A stretch of DNA of 55,683 nt from Phycisphaeraceae bacterium (GTDB lineage Bacteria; Planctomycetota; Phycisphaerae; Phycisphaerales; Phycisphaeraceae), in the NCBI GenBank assembly GCA_028284155.1, contig JANQSF010000079.1:1-55683 (forward strand), read 5' to 3'. Both the position numbers and the translations under genes were made by a program. Positions 16,513 through 24,846 of this stretch are shown here, one piece after another (the first letter of the stretch is position 1; each line of letters begins with the position of its first letter). The notes under the pieces are model-generated. The model was not told the DNA's origin. It ran no database searches and was given only the letters and a program-made list of their open reading frames with translations.

Positions 16513-16626
16513 GGCGTGTCTCCGGATAAAGCCGGTGCGGACCGCTTCCAGTCGGCCGCTTCAACAGCCGTATCGGTCGAGTCGTGCCGATGTAAACAGA
16601 AATCGTTCGGGCGGTCGCCCAATCGC

Positions 16627-17415
16627 TCAGGAACGGTCACGCGTGGCCCGCCAGCACAGGTCGATCAGCGCTTCGACGCCCGACTTGACCCGCTCAACAC
16701 CACCCTCGGGGCCGCATTGCGACTCCAGCAGGGTGGCCTGCTCGTAGATGCGGTTCAGGCCGTGCTGGTCAGCCGCACAAGCCAACTGATGGACGGCCCG
16801 TTCCAACGCATCCATGTCGCGGCGGCGCACCGCGTCCTCAATGACGCCCACGCACTGCGGCAACTGGCCCGCGAATTGACCGACCGCCCGCCGAAGCATC
16901 GGCTCGGTGACGTAGGTCTGGTTTTCCGTGGCCGACAACGCCGGCTCCGGCGTCTGGGCTGCGACATCAACAACCTCGCCGTCCCGCGCCACGTCCTGCT
17001 GCTCCAACGCCCGCGCAGCCGTCATCGTGGCGATGCCCGCGGCTCGCAACCAGGGGGCGACCTCCGCCAAGGCCGTCTGCCCCGCCTGCGCCTTGCCGAC
17101 GATCACGATCAGGCACCCCGCGACATCGTCGCCGCCGTCCCGCGGGTCGAACCGCTCAGCCGCAAGACGCACGGCGAACAGCCACGTGTCGTCCAGGTTC
17201 TCCAACAAAATCGGGCCGTCCCCCAGCCCGCGCGCCGCATCGACGAAGCAGACATCCGGCACGGGACACGACCGGCCGACCTTGGTCTGGTGGCTTGCAA
17301 TCGACCGACCCAACGTGTCACCGACCCACACCACGCGTGGCTCGAACGGGTTCAGGGCCGAGGCCACCGCCGACAGGCAGTGTGTCGGGTCTTTGGGTCT
17401 GCTTGGCTGTCCCAT
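16627..17415 (-). CDS. Hypothetical protein with Hpt-like C-terminal domain
   Basis: The 262-residue protein has an N-terminal half with no recognised motif (VVWVGDTLGRSI, VIVGKAQAGQTALAE). The C-terminal about 100 residues form helices with EDAVRRRDMDALERAVHQLA then AADQHGLNRIYEQATLLES. This matches a histidine-phosphotransfer module: the His in AVHQLACAADQHG, the Gly five to six residues later, and the acidic helix ahead of it. It might relay phosphate to a receiver. I cannot exclude that the resemblance is chance, because the helices are generic. The ATG at 17415 was chosen over the TTG immediately before. The sensor kinase at 18524 is one gene away. Confidence 0.5.
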   Translation of the reverse strand: MGQPSRPKDPTHCLSAVASALNPFEPRVVWVGDTLGRSIASHQTKVGRSCPVPDVCFVDAARGLGDGPILLENLDDTWLFAVRLAAERFDPRDGGDDVAGCLIVIVGKAQAGQTALAEVAPWLRAAGIATMTAARALEQQDVARDGEVVDVAAQTPEPALSATENQTYVTEPMLRRAVGQFAGQLPQCVGVIEDAVRRRDMDALERAVHQLACAADQHGLNRIYEQATLLESQCGPEGGVERVKSGVEALIDLCWRATRDRS

Positions 17416-17544
17416 CAATTCGACTCACAACTCGGACATTCGCAGGCCCCCGTCTGGGCGGCGAGTCCGCCCGTCTCGATTGGATCGGTCTATCTGCCGA
17501 TCGACTCAAGCCCGGCCGCGTCCCCGCCGCTCACGGCCTGTGGA

Positions 17545-17550
17545 TAGGAT
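17545..17550 (+). promoter_or_regulatory. -10 box TAGGAT, 6 nt before the VanZ-like gene ATG
   Basis: TAGGAT-GCCGCC-ATG gives the 6-nt spacing that recurs in this window, which predicts transcription starting at the start codon. Confidence 0.4.
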
Positions 17551-17556
17551 GCCGCC

Positions 17557-18504
17557 ATGCCCAGCGATCAGCCCAAGACCCCCGTAACGCCCCCACTCGC
17601 CGCTCGGGGCGTCGCATGGCTCAGCATCGCCCTGCTGGGTTATGGGCTGTTGACGTTGTGGATGCTGAATTACCCGTTCGCGACCGAGGCCCGCGACCCG
17701 GCCGTGTCGTTTCTCGCTGAGCGGGACGTGCACAAGATCAACACCGCCTCGAACGTGTCCGTCTTCGTCCCGCTGGGCGTTTTGGGCGCAATGTTCGGCC
17801 GAATGCGCGGCCGCGGGGCCGTGCGCGTCATCGGCGAATGGACGTTCATCGCCGCGGCCATGAGCTTCGCGACCGAGTACGCCCAACTCTGGCTGGTCCA
17901 ACGCGCCAGCTCGCTGATCGACCTCATCGCCAACACGTTGGGCGGGGCACTGGGCGTCCTGTGCGGCTGGCGATGGGGGCCGTCGCTCTGTGCCCGCTGG
18001 AGCCGCTGGGCCGACGCGCTCAGTAAACGACGTGTCGCCCGCGCGGCCGTCCTGGTTTGGGTCGTCGTCCTCGCCGTGCGCTTGGCCCCGTTCGACCTGT
18101 CGATGGAGACGCGCTACTTCAACCCGACACACAGCGAAGTCGCCGACCTGACTTACCCGCTGCAACACACTTTGGCTTGGCAGCGTGACACATCGGGCAA
18201 CACCGACCTGCTCGCGGCGGCGCAGGTCGAATGGCGGCGGGCGGGGTTGAGTTTCGTGCTGTTCGGATTGGGCGCACTGACGTTTACACGCGCGATCTGT
18301 GACGAACGACGACGCATCGGACGACCCGGCGTCCCGTGGTTCGGCCTACTGCTCGTCCTCGGGCTCGCCGTCGTCGTGACGGAAGCGGCGCAGGCGATCG
18401 TGCGCAGCCGTGTGCTGGACTGGACAGAGCCGTCATTCGGTCTGTTGGGCGTGGTCGCGGGGATTTCGTTGGGAGCGCTTGGGGGTCGCGAGGGAGCGCG
18501 CTAA
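17557..18504 (+). CDS. VanZ-like membrane protein with two repeats
   Basis: The 315-residue protein has seven or eight hydrophobic segments. The first half carries the VanZ signature: NVSVFVPLGVLGAMFG, then SFATEYAQLWLVQRASSLID, then LIANTLGGALG. The second half repeats it in weakened form: RSRVLDWTEPSFGLLGVVAG after EAAQAIV. VanZ proteins are membrane proteins linked to envelope traits and to low-level teicoplanin resistance in enterococci; in other phyla the role is unknown. The normal VanZ is about 160 residues, so this is probably a duplicated form. The TAA stop (18502-18504) lies inside a dispersed palindrome. Confidence 0.75.
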   Translation: MPSDQPKTPVTPPLAARGVAWLSIALLGYGLLTLWMLNYPFATEARDPAVSFLAERDVHKINTASNVSVFVPLGVLGAMFGRMRGRGAVRVIGEWTFIAAAMSFATEYAQLWLVQRASSLIDLIANTLGGALGVLCGWRWGPSLCARWSRWADALSKRRVARAAVLVWVVVLAVRLAPFDLSMETRYFNPTHSEVADLTYPLQHTLAWQRDTSGNTDLLAAAQVEWRRAGLSFVLFGLGALTFTRAICDERRRIGRPGVPWFGLLLVLGLAVVVTEAAQAIVRSRVLDWTEPSFGLLGVVAGISLGALGGREGAR

Positions 18505-18519
18505 GCCGCAAACGGCTGG
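18495..18519. repeat. Dispersed palindrome supplying the VanZ-like gene stop codon
   Basis: GAGCGCGCTAAGCCGCAAAC then GGC is a second copy, in the same orientation, of the 13256-13280 element. The gene's stop codon TAA is again the TAA of the element. Confidence 0.55.
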
Positions 18520-18523
18520 GCGG

Positions 18524-20221
18524 TCAGGCGACGGTCGTCGTTTGTGGGGTCGGTGTCGCGTCGTCCGTCGCGGTGGGCATCAGTGGTTTGCCGACCGGTT
18601 CGAGTGTCGTGGGCAGGATCAATGTGAATGTCGCGCCTTTACCGACCTCGCTATCGACCTCGATCCGCCCGTGCAGCAGTTCGGCCAACTGTCGACTGAT
18701 TGTCAGGCCAAGCCCGGTCCCGCCGTGCTCGCGCGTCTCGCTCGGGTCGAGTTGGGTGAACTTCTCGAAGATCCGCTGCTGGTCAGCTTCCGAGATACCC
18801 GGCCCGGTGTCGGTCACAGACAACCGCACATACGGCCTGCCCGACAGGTCGTCGCGCACATGCCCGACGGTCAGCGTTACATGACCGCCGTTCGGCGTGA
18901 ACTTGACGGCGTTTGATAGCAGGTTGAAGCCGATCTGGTGCAGCTTGCCCGGATCGCTGCGGATGATCGGCACGCCCGGCTCGACGCGCAAAAGCAGCTC
19001 GACACTCCGCTGTTCAGCCAACGGCCGCATGAGCGACAACAACCCCTCGGCTGTGTCACCGACCGCCACGTCCTCCGGCCGAAGCTCCATCCGGCCCGCC
19101 TCGATCTTGGCGATGTCGAGCAGGTCGGTAATCAAGCTGATCAACTGCTTGCTCGATGTGACGATGTTCGACGCGTAACGACGCTGCTTGTCTCCCAGCG
19201 CGTCGTCCCGGCCGTCGAACGAGTCGCGCAACACCTCGCCGAAGCCGACGATCGACGTCAGCGGCGTCTTGAGTTCGTGCGACACGTTGGCCAGGAACTC
19301 GCCCTTCATCTTGTTCGCTTCCCACAACGACACATTCGCCTGGGCCAATTCGTCCAGCTTCAGGTCAAGCCCTTTGTTGACTTTGCGGAGTTGGCTTTGA
19401 TTCTGACGGATGCGTTCGAGCATGTGGTTGAACGTTTGAGACAGGTGCTCAAACTCGTCGCCGGTGTTGATGTCCGACCGGATATCGACGTCGCCCTCCG
19501 CGACTTTCTCAGCTGTGTCTTTCAACACGCGCACCGGCTCGAGAATGAGTCGCGTGGTGATGAACCAGAACACGCCGATCGCCAACACGACGGCCAACAA
19601 CCCAGCCCCGGCGATGTAGATGCCGTTGAGCATGAGTTGCGTCTGCGCCTCGTCAGCCCGGTGATTGATGAGCAGCACGATCTCGACAGGGTCAGCCAGC
19701 GCGGTCGTATCGATACCCGCGCTCAGGTCCGGTCCGAGGTCGATGCCCGGCACGCCGGGGAACAACGACATATCGCTGCGGGCCCGGGGCAACTGGCTCT
19801 TGCGGATGGCCCGCGCGTAGCGATAGTACTTGTTCCCCTCCTTGTCCTGTACCGGCTGGAACATGTCCACACCTTCGGGGCGCAGTTGGAACTGCTCGAT
19901 GGCGCGGGCCAGGAATGGGTCGCCCTTCGCGACAACGTCGAAGTCATCGACCTCGACAAGTGCCATGCTCATGCCCAACTCGGCGTCGGGAATGTCCACC
20001 GTCGACGGGTAATTGGCCGGGTCGAACGCGTGCTGCAGCTTGATCACGTCGCCGAGCCAGGCGTTGGCCAATTGACGCGCCTTCTCTTCCTGCCCCTTGT
20101 GAACCAGGTCGCGCATGCGCGTCCACGCGACGGATAGCGCGGCCGTGAGGATCAACACCACAGCCAGGCCGAACAGCAGTTGGCACTTGTTCGCAAGGCT
20201 CAATCGGACTTTGCGGGCCAT
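18524..20221 (-). CDS. Membrane-bound sensor histidine kinase
   Basis: The 565-residue kinase has TM1 at about 12-32, a sensor region of about 170 residues that lacks a known domain, and TM2 at about 202-223. Next come a HAMP domain about 225-277 (PVRVLKDTAEKVAEGDVD), a HisKA helix with phospho-His315 in FLANVSHELKTPLTS, and a CA domain. The CA domain has the N box around N433-N437 (GFNLLSNAVKF), the G1 box DTGPGIS at 471-477 and the G2 box GTGLGLTISR at 501-510. All catalytic residues needed for a functional kinase are present. No cognate response regulator is nearby. TACAAT on the minus strand (20228-20233) is exactly 6 nt before the ATG. Confidence 0.93.
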   Translation of the reverse strand: MARKVRLSLANKCQLLFGLAVVLILTAALSVAWTRMRDLVHKGQEEKARQLANAWLGDVIKLQHAFDPANYPSTVDIPDAELGMSMALVEVDDFDVVAKGDPFLARAIEQFQLRPEGVDMFQPVQDKEGNKYYRYARAIRKSQLPRARSDMSLFPGVPGIDLGPDLSAGIDTTALADPVEIVLLINHRADEAQTQLMLNGIYIAGAGLLAVVLAIGVFWFITTRLILEPVRVLKDTAEKVAEGDVDIRSDINTGDEFEHLSQTFNHMLERIRQNQSQLRKVNKGLDLKLDELAQANVSLWEANKMKGEFLANVSHELKTPLTSIVGFGEVLRDSFDGRDDALGDKQRRYASNIVTSSKQLISLITDLLDIAKIEAGRMELRPEDVAVGDTAEGLLSLMRPLAEQRSVELLLRVEPGVPIIRSDPGKLHQIGFNLLSNAVKFTPNGGHVTLTVGHVRDDLSGRPYVRLSVTDTGPGISEADQQRIFEKFTQLDPSETREHGGTGLGLTISRQLAELLHGRIEVDSEVGKGATFTLILPTTLEPVGKPLMPTATDDATPTPQTTTVA

Positions 20222-20227
20222 GCTCTG

Positions 20228-20233
20228 ATTGTA
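20228..20233 (-). promoter_or_regulatory. -10 box TACAAT, 6 nt before the histidine kinase ATG
   Basis: The minus-strand order is TACAAT-CAGAGC-ATG. Confidence 0.5.
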
Positions 20234-20272
20234 GGGGAACGTGAGATTTGATTCAGCTTCGCACTAGTCGAA

Positions 20273-20674
20273 TCACATCGCCTCGACCAGCGGGTCGGTA
20301 TCCACCGCGCTGTCATAACGCAGCGTGTCCCTGACCCGGTTGTTCTCGTCGACCAGCACGACCTGACCGACGTGTTGCTCGACCTTGCCCGCCTCGAGCA
20401 GGCCGAACCCGACGACGATGACCTTGTGACCCGTCTCGACCAGCTTCGCCGCGGCGCCGTTGATGGCGATCACGCCGCTGCCCGGCTCGCCGCGGATGAC
20501 GTAGGTCTCAAACCGCGCGGCGTTGTCGATGTCGTAGACATGCACCGCCTCGTTCGGCCGCAAGCCGCTGGCGCGCAACAAGTCTTCGTCGATTGTGATC
20601 GAGCCGACGTAGTCCGGGTCGCACTGCGTGATCGTGGCCCGGTGGATTTTGGCGAACATCATCTTGCGGAGCAT
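20273..20674 (-). CDS. panD: Aspartate 1-decarboxylase proenzyme
   Basis: The enzyme makes beta-alanine for pantothenate synthesis and activates itself by serinolysis between Gly24 and Ser25, seen here as YVGSITID. The 133-residue protein has the usual N-terminus (MMFAKIHRATIT) and the conserved tyrosine YD at 47-48 (HVYDIDNAARFETYVI). PGSGVIAINGAAAKL is the family GxINGAAA pattern. The start at 20674 (MLRKMMFAK) is typical of the family. TACAAT on the minus strand (20680-20685) lies 5 nt before the ATG. Confidence 0.95.
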   Translation of the reverse strand: MLRKMMFAKIHRATITQCDPDYVGSITIDEDLLRASGLRPNEAVHVYDIDNAARFETYVIRGEPGSGVIAINGAAAKLVETGHKVIVVGFGLLEAGKVEQHVGQVVLVDENNRVRDTLRYDSAVDTDPLVEAM

Positions 20675-20679
20675 GCTGG

Positions 20680-20685
20680 ATTGTA
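20680..20685 (-). promoter_or_regulatory. -10 box TACAAT, 5 nt before panD ATG
   Basis: The minus-strand order is TACAAT-CCAGC-ATG, another instance of the short-spacing box. Confidence 0.5.
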
Positions 20686-20748
20686 GTGCGCGCCTTAGTT
20701 GGGGGCAGACACAATTGCCCAGGGGCTGGTGTCAGTTGGCGATCGATC

Positions 20749-20819
20749 TCGTGCCACGGCCGCGTCGGCCGTGCAGAACGCCGTTGATGCACCGCACGGT
20801 CGACACGGCCGTGGCACGA
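20749..20819. repeat. 71-bp inverted-repeat element, copy 1
   Basis: The arms are 26 bp (TCGTGCCACGGCCGCGTCGG and on, matched by its complement ending GGCCGTGGCACGA) around a 19-bp loop. The arms differ at two positions. It has the same length and layout as the copy at 45310-45380. It lies between panD and argG. No open reading frame or transposase is present. Confidence 0.8.
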
Positions 20820-20840
20820 AACAGCTACCCAATGCAAAGT

Positions 20841-20877
20841 GGCAGACAGGAATGTCTGCCCCACTGCCGCAAGCGGC
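20841..20877. repeat. Small hairpin plus GCCGC palindrome after argG
   Basis: GGCAGACAGGAATGTCTGCC is an 8-bp stem (20841-20860), followed by GCCGCAAGCGGC at 20866-20877. Both lie immediately past the argG stop on the minus strand. They may act in transcript ends, but no T-run is present. Confidence 0.4.
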
Positions 20878-20878
20878 A

Positions 20879-22123
20879 TCACACTTTGGGTTTGTGCTTC
20901 ATACCGCGGACGGTCATGGGTAGGCCGAACAGGTCGATGAAACCGCGTGCGGCCGTCACGTCGTATCCGTCCATCGCGAAGCTGGCCAGGTCCAGGTCGT
21001 ACAATGACTTGGGCGAAGTCGCGCCGATCGCCAGCGCTCGGCCCTTGTACAGCTTGACCGTCACCTTGCCGCTGACGACCTTGTTCGTCTCGTCGACAAA
21101 CGCCTGCATCGCCTCGCGCAGCGGGTGGAACCACTGGCCGTAGTAGGCCAACTCGGCGTACCGCAGCGCGACCTGCTGTTTGTAGTGGTACGTGTCGCGC
21201 TCCAGGCAGAGCTGCTCGAGCGCCTTGTGTGCCTCGTAAAGGATCGTGCCGCCCGGCGTCTCGTAAACACCACGGCTCTTCATGCCGACCAACCGGTTCT
21301 CGGTCAGCACCGTTTGGCCGACGGCGTGTTTGCCGCCCACCTCGTTGAGCTTGGCGATCAACATGTGCGGGGCGTACTTCTTGCCGTCGATCTTCGTCGG
21401 CACGCCTTGGTCGAATGTGATCTCGACGTTCTGCGGCTTGGCCGGCGCACGCTCGACGGGTACGCTCATGACCAGGCAGTTCTTCCAGTTCGGCTCCTGC
21501 GCCGGGTCTTCGATCTCAGCCCCCTCGTGGCTGATGTGCCAGAGGTTGCGGTCGCGCGAGTAGATCTTCTTCTTGCTCTGCTCGATCGGCACCTTGTGCT
21601 GCTTGGCGTAGTCGATCGCCGCCTCACGCGAGGTCAGTTCAAACGACGGGTCTTTCCACGGCGCGATGATCTTCAGCTTCGGGTCGAGCGCCATGTACGT
21701 CAACTCGAATCGCACCTGGTCGTTGCCCTTGCCGGTTGCGCCGTGCGAGACCGCGTCGGCCCCCGTCTCGTGCGCGACCAGCACCTGGTGCTTAGCGATG
21801 ATCGGCCGAGCGATGCTCGTGCCCAGCAGATAGTCCGTCTCGTAGATCGCGTGGGCGCGCAGCAGCGGAAAGCAATACTCTTCCGCGAACTCTTTGCGCA
21901 GGTCTTTGACAACGACCTCGTCGGCGCCGCTGGCCAAGGCCTTCTTCTTGATGCCCGCCAACTCATCGCCCTGCCCCAACTCGGCCGCGAACGCGACGAG
22001 CTTCACGCCGGGGTAACGGTCGCGCAGCCAGGGCAGAATCACCGACGTGTCCAACCCACCCGAATAGGCGAGGACGATCTTTTTCGGGGCTGCGGTGCTG
22101 GCGTTGCTCGACTTGAGTGCCAT
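20879..22123 (-). CDS. argG: Argininosuccinate synthase
   Basis: This enzyme joins citrulline and aspartate with ATP in arginine synthesis. The 414-residue protein has the ATP loop AYSGGLDTSVILPWL, GADAVSHGATGKGNDQVRFE for citrulline/aspartate contacts, and DPSFELTSREAAIDYA. Also seen are YSRDRNLWHISHEG, MKSRGVYETPGGT and the C-terminal ARGFIDLFGLP. Length is normal. The start at 22123 adds a short Lys/Ser-rich leader before KKIVLAYSGG, which is usual. No arginine-pathway partners are close. It lies 60 bp downstream of the epimerase gene on the same strand. Confidence 0.96.
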   Translation of the reverse strand: MALKSSNASTAAPKKIVLAYSGGLDTSVILPWLRDRYPGVKLVAFAAELGQGDELAGIKKKALASGADEVVVKDLRKEFAEEYCFPLLRAHAIYETDYLLGTSIARPIIAKHQVLVAHETGADAVSHGATGKGNDQVRFELTYMALDPKLKIIAPWKDPSFELTSREAAIDYAKQHKVPIEQSKKKIYSRDRNLWHISHEGAEIEDPAQEPNWKNCLVMSVPVERAPAKPQNVEITFDQGVPTKIDGKKYAPHMLIAKLNEVGGKHAVGQTVLTENRLVGMKSRGVYETPGGTILYEAHKALEQLCLERDTYHYKQQVALRYAELAYYGQWFHPLREAMQAFVDETNKVVSGKVTVKLYKGRALAIGATSPKSLYDLDLASFAMDGYDVTAARGFIDLFGLPMTVRGMKHKPKV

Positions 22124-22183
22124 CGGTCGGCTCCGTGCGTTTGCGGGAAAGCCGACATGATAGCCACGCGGTTTTGACGTGAA

Positions 22184-23149
22184 TCAGCCGCGACTAGCCA
22201 GAAGCCACGGATTCTCCAACAAATAACGGGCCGTGCGTTGGAGCCCCGATTCGATCGTGACCTGCGGCGTCCATCCGAGCGACTTCAACCGGACTGTATC
22301 AAGGTGAACAACCGGGCTGTCGCCGAGCCAACCGCGGTCGCCACCGGTGAAGTCGTACCGCGCGTCAGGCAGCCCCATCTCTCCCTTGACGATGTCAGCC
22401 ACGGCCTTGACGTTCACGGTGTAGTCGTGACCGATGTTGTAGACGGCCTTGCGCTCCGAACCCTTCTCGATCGCCGCAAAGATGCCGGCGATGCCGTCAT
22501 CGACGTGCAAGTAGCTCTTCTGCTGAGACCCGTCGCCGAGAATCTCCAGACGACTCGGATCAGCCCGCAGTTTGTTGATGAAGTCGAACACGACGCCGTG
22601 CGAATAACGCTCGCCGATCCACGAGACGAAACGGAACACCACAGCACGCAGGCCGTAATACTCCGCGAACGCCTCGGCCATCGCCTCGCTGGCCAGCTTG
22701 CTCGCCCCGTACAACGACGTCTGCACCTTGGGGCAGTCTTCCGGCGTCGGAAACTGCGCCGGGTCGCCGTACACCGTCGCGCTGCTCGCAAACGCGAACG
22801 TCTTGACGCCCTGCTGCCTGCATGCCTCCAACACGTGCCGCGTGGCGATGACGTTCTGTTCCAAATCGATCCAAGTGTCATGCATGCCGCCGCGCACATC
22901 GGCGTTGGCCGCGAAATGAAAGACTGTGTCAACACCGTCGATCGCACCATCGAGCGCGTCGCCGACGGTCAGGTCGCGTTGTAGGTATGTAACGTCGCCT
23001 TTCGACCGCGCGTCTGCAATGTGTTTCTCGAATCCCGTTTTGAGGTTGTCTACCACGACCACCGACGCGCCACGCGCGACCAGCGCATCCACGACGTGGC
23101 TACCGATGAAGCCGCACCCCCCTGTCACCAAAGCGCGTTGGATCGCCAA
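22184..23149 (-). CDS. NAD-dependent sugar-nucleotide epimerase/dehydratase (SDR)
   Basis: The 321-residue extended short-chain dehydrogenase has the NAD-binding TGGCGFIGSHV (residues 9-19), VVVDNLKTG, and HFAANADVRGG. The catalytic Ser/Thr is in FASSATVYGD (residues about 122-127), with Tyr147 and Lys151 in SLYGASKLASEA. It most resembles UDP-glucose 4-epimerase and related UDP-N-acetylglucosamine epimerases. The exact sugar is not resolved. The gene follows the GT2 gene by 30 bp on the same strand, so both probably act in one envelope or exopolysaccharide pathway. The name galE is not used because substrate is unknown. Confidence 0.88.
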   Translation of the reverse strand: MAIQRALVTGGCGFIGSHVVDALVARGASVVVVDNLKTGFEKHIADARSKGDVTYLQRDLTVGDALDGAIDGVDTVFHFAANADVRGGMHDTWIDLEQNVIATRHVLEACRQQGVKTFAFASSATVYGDPAQFPTPEDCPKVQTSLYGASKLASEAMAEAFAEYYGLRAVVFRFVSWIGERYSHGVVFDFINKLRADPSRLEILGDGSQQKSYLHVDDGIAGIFAAIEKGSERKAVYNIGHDYTVNVKAVADIVKGEMGLPDARYDFTGGDRGWLGDSPVVHLDTVRLKSLGWTPQVTIESGLQRTARYLLENPWLLASRG

Positions 23150-23179
23150 ATCGAATGCCTCCTGAACGAACCGCCGACG

Positions 23180-24100
23180 TCAGCGCCCCGACTTCGAGCC
23201 GATCATATCGCGCAGCCGGTAGACCCAACGCGGATAGATCGTCGTGTTGGCCAGAAAGCTTTGCCCGAACTCGTCCGGACACAACTCGGCCACCTCCCGG
23301 CACATGACCTTCAAGTCCTTCAGGTCACGCTTCCAGTAACAACTCTCCAGAAACTGAACGAGGTGACGCCGCAACTCGCCCTGAATCGTGTCCGTCGTTT
23401 CGTCGCCGAGTGCGTCACGCCGACTCTCGCACCACTCCAATCGGTCGGCCGTGTTGACGACGCGGTGACGGTTCCCGTGCGACGCCTGCTGCTCGTGGAT
23501 ACGCTTGGCGATCAACGGCTCATCGACGCGCACCCAACGTCCGCGCATCCGCAACTCGGCCACAAACGTCGTGTCTTCACAAGTATTCTGCTCGAAGCGC
23601 AAGTCACCCATGCGGTCGCGGCGGATCAGCACCGTCGAAGACGCCATGTTCTGCTCGAAAACGATGTCACGTACGGAAGGGTCATCGTGGCCCTGCTTCG
23701 GCACGGGTCGGCCGAGGTCGTAGATGTAGTTACGGAAATCAAAGTAAGGCGAGAACACGCCGATCGCGTCGTCGTGCTCCGCCAGCGCGGCCATTTGCTT
23801 GGCCGACTTGTCCGGCAACCACATGTCGTCAGCGTCGAGGAACGAAAGGTACGTCCCGGTCGCCAGTTCCAACCCGGCATTGCGCGCGGCGGTGATCGAG
23901 CACGGCGCCATCCTGTGCAGGCGGATGTTGTCGTGATCCTTCTGAAACGACTCGACGATGGCCGGGCTGTCGTCCGACGAATCGTCGACAACGATGACGT
24001 CGTGCGGCTGGTGTGACTGCGCGATCACCGAGTCGATCGCCTGGGCGATGTACGCCTGCGCGTTGTGCGAGAGGATGATGACGGAAACCGTGTCGCTCAT
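23180..24100 (-). CDS. Family 2 glycosyltransferase
   Basis: The 306-residue protein starts SVIILSHNAQAYIAQAIDSV, then VDDSSDDS and ITAARNAGLELATG. The DxD-like SFLDADDMW carries the acidic metal/UDP site. These are standard GT-A fold, GT2 signatures, at residues 6-95. The C-terminal half is helical (CREVAELCP) and variable. It probably moves a sugar from a nucleotide donor in the cytoplasm to a lipid- or protein-linked glycan. It is first in a two-gene unit with the epimerase. Confidence 0.9.
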   Translation of the reverse strand: MSDTVSVIILSHNAQAYIAQAIDSVIAQSHQPHDVIVVDDSSDDSPAIVESFQKDHDNIRLHRMAPCSITAARNAGLELATGTYLSFLDADDMWLPDKSAKQMAALAEHDDAIGVFSPYFDFRNYIYDLGRPVPKQGHDDPSVRDIVFEQNMASSTVLIRRDRMGDLRFEQNTCEDTTFVAELRMRGRWVRVDEPLIAKRIHEQQASHGNRHRVVNTADRLEWCESRRDALGDETTDTIQGELRRHLVQFLESCYWKRDLKDLKVMCREVAELCPDEFGQSFLANTTIYPRWVYRLRDMIGSKSGR

Positions 24101-24146
24101 GCGTCTATAGGCCTTGCGGCGGGATGCCGCGCCAGCTGCCCGGTGC

Positions 24147-24152
24147 TATGAT
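24147..24152 (+). promoter_or_regulatory. -10 box TATGAT, 6 nt before the ATG at 24159
   Basis: TATGAT-CGGCTG-ATG gives the recurrent 6-nt spacing. Confidence 0.5.
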
Positions 24153-24158
24153 CGGCTG

Positions 24159-24452
24159 ATGGTTCACGTTCGGCCAATCCGGAAGCACGCCCCTTCACGA
24201 CTCCGCTTCGCGTGGTTGACGGCGTTGATTGTCGGCCTGACGGTATGCCTCGTCGAACCGGCCGCCGCCTGCCCAAGCTGCAAGGAGGCCGTGGCCGGCG
24301 AAAACGGCGAAGCCGGGGCCGACACGTCACGCCTGGGCAGGGGTTACAGCTATTCCGTCCTGTTCATGATGGCCGTGCCGTTCGCCCTCGTGGCCGGCTT
24401 TGGGGGGGTGTGCTACTGGCACCTGCGCAAGAACCCGTCGCCACAGGTCTGA
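24159..24452 (+). CDS. Small membrane protein with a CPSC motif
   Basis: From the ATG at 24159 the protein has 97 residues. It has a first hydrophobic segment (about 18-35, ending AAACPSCKEAVAG), then a second (about 63-84, SVLFMMAVPFALVAGFGGV) and a short basic tail. The CPSC Cys pair sits just after the first helix, a position suited to a signal peptide end or to metal or thiol chemistry at the outer membrane face. I know of similar small planctomycete proteins but no established function. A longer reading from further upstream was rejected because the TATGAT box sits 6 nt before this ATG. Confidence 0.65.
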   Translation: MVHVRPIRKHAPSRLRFAWLTALIVGLTVCLVEPAAACPSCKEAVAGENGEAGADTSRLGRGYSYSVLFMMAVPFALVAGFGGVCYWHLRKNPSPQV

Positions 24453-24516
24453 CAACGACGCAATCGCCCCTCCAGTTTTTTGTGTTCAAGATTCTGCATT
24501 CACATCGTCGGAACGA

Positions 24517-24556
24517 CGTCCGCTTGTGTTATCACACGTCCGTTTGAGTTATCACA
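24517..24556. repeat. Tandem 20-bp direct repeat
   Basis: Two adjacent 20-bp units, CGTCCGCTTGTGTTATCACA and CGTCCGTTTGAGTTATCACA, differ at two positions. Each contains TTATCACA; the first has TGTG-TTAT-CACA dyad. They lie upstream of the promoter at 24571-24600 and may be a regulator site. Confidence 0.5.
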
Positions 24557-24570
24557 TGTTAGTTGGCCGG

Positions 24571-24600
24571 TTGCGTTTGCATCGGGTTTCGTGGTATCGT
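24571..24600 (+). promoter_or_regulatory. Possible promoter for the 57-residue membrane protein
   Basis: TTGCGT (24571-24576) is followed by 18 nt and TATCGT (24595-24600). The next gene starts at 24653 with a good ribosome site (GGAGGAG), leaving a leader of about 45 nt. Confidence 0.4.
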
Positions 24601-24652
24601 CTGTTCACCCTCGGGGCCAGGGTTACCAGTCTGGGTCCGGAGGAGGCATCCC

Positions 24653-24826
24653 ATGAAACCTTTCGCCAAGCTTGCGCTGATGGTGTGCACGACGTTGCTC
24701 GTCGTGTACGTCGCGATCAACCCGCAATGGGGGATCGTCTATCAGAGCCCGACGGCTGCGCTTGGCGTTGGCCTGATCGGTATGGGTTTAATGATCGAGG
24801 CCCGCAAGCGCCGCAAGGCTGCATGA
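24653..24826 (+). CDS. Small two-helix membrane protein (57 aa)
   Basis: The frame starts MKPFAKLALMVCTTLLVVYV with one hydrophobic segment about 6-22. A second segment, AALGVGLIGMGLMIE, follows, and the tail is ARKRRKAA. GGAGGAG 6-7 nt before the ATG is an unusually strong Shine-Dalgarno for this window. I recognise no family. It lies head-to-head with no partner and convergent with the CpsB-like gene. Confidence 0.6.
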   Translation: MKPFAKLALMVCTTLLVVYVAINPQWGIVYQSPTAALGVGLIGMGLMIEARKRRKAA

Positions 24827-24846
24827 TCAAACCGCCAATCCCACAT

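Noticed and set aside
20701..20760. Coding gene in the panD-argG gap
   Set aside because: The gap holds inverted repeats and no frame with protein-like content.
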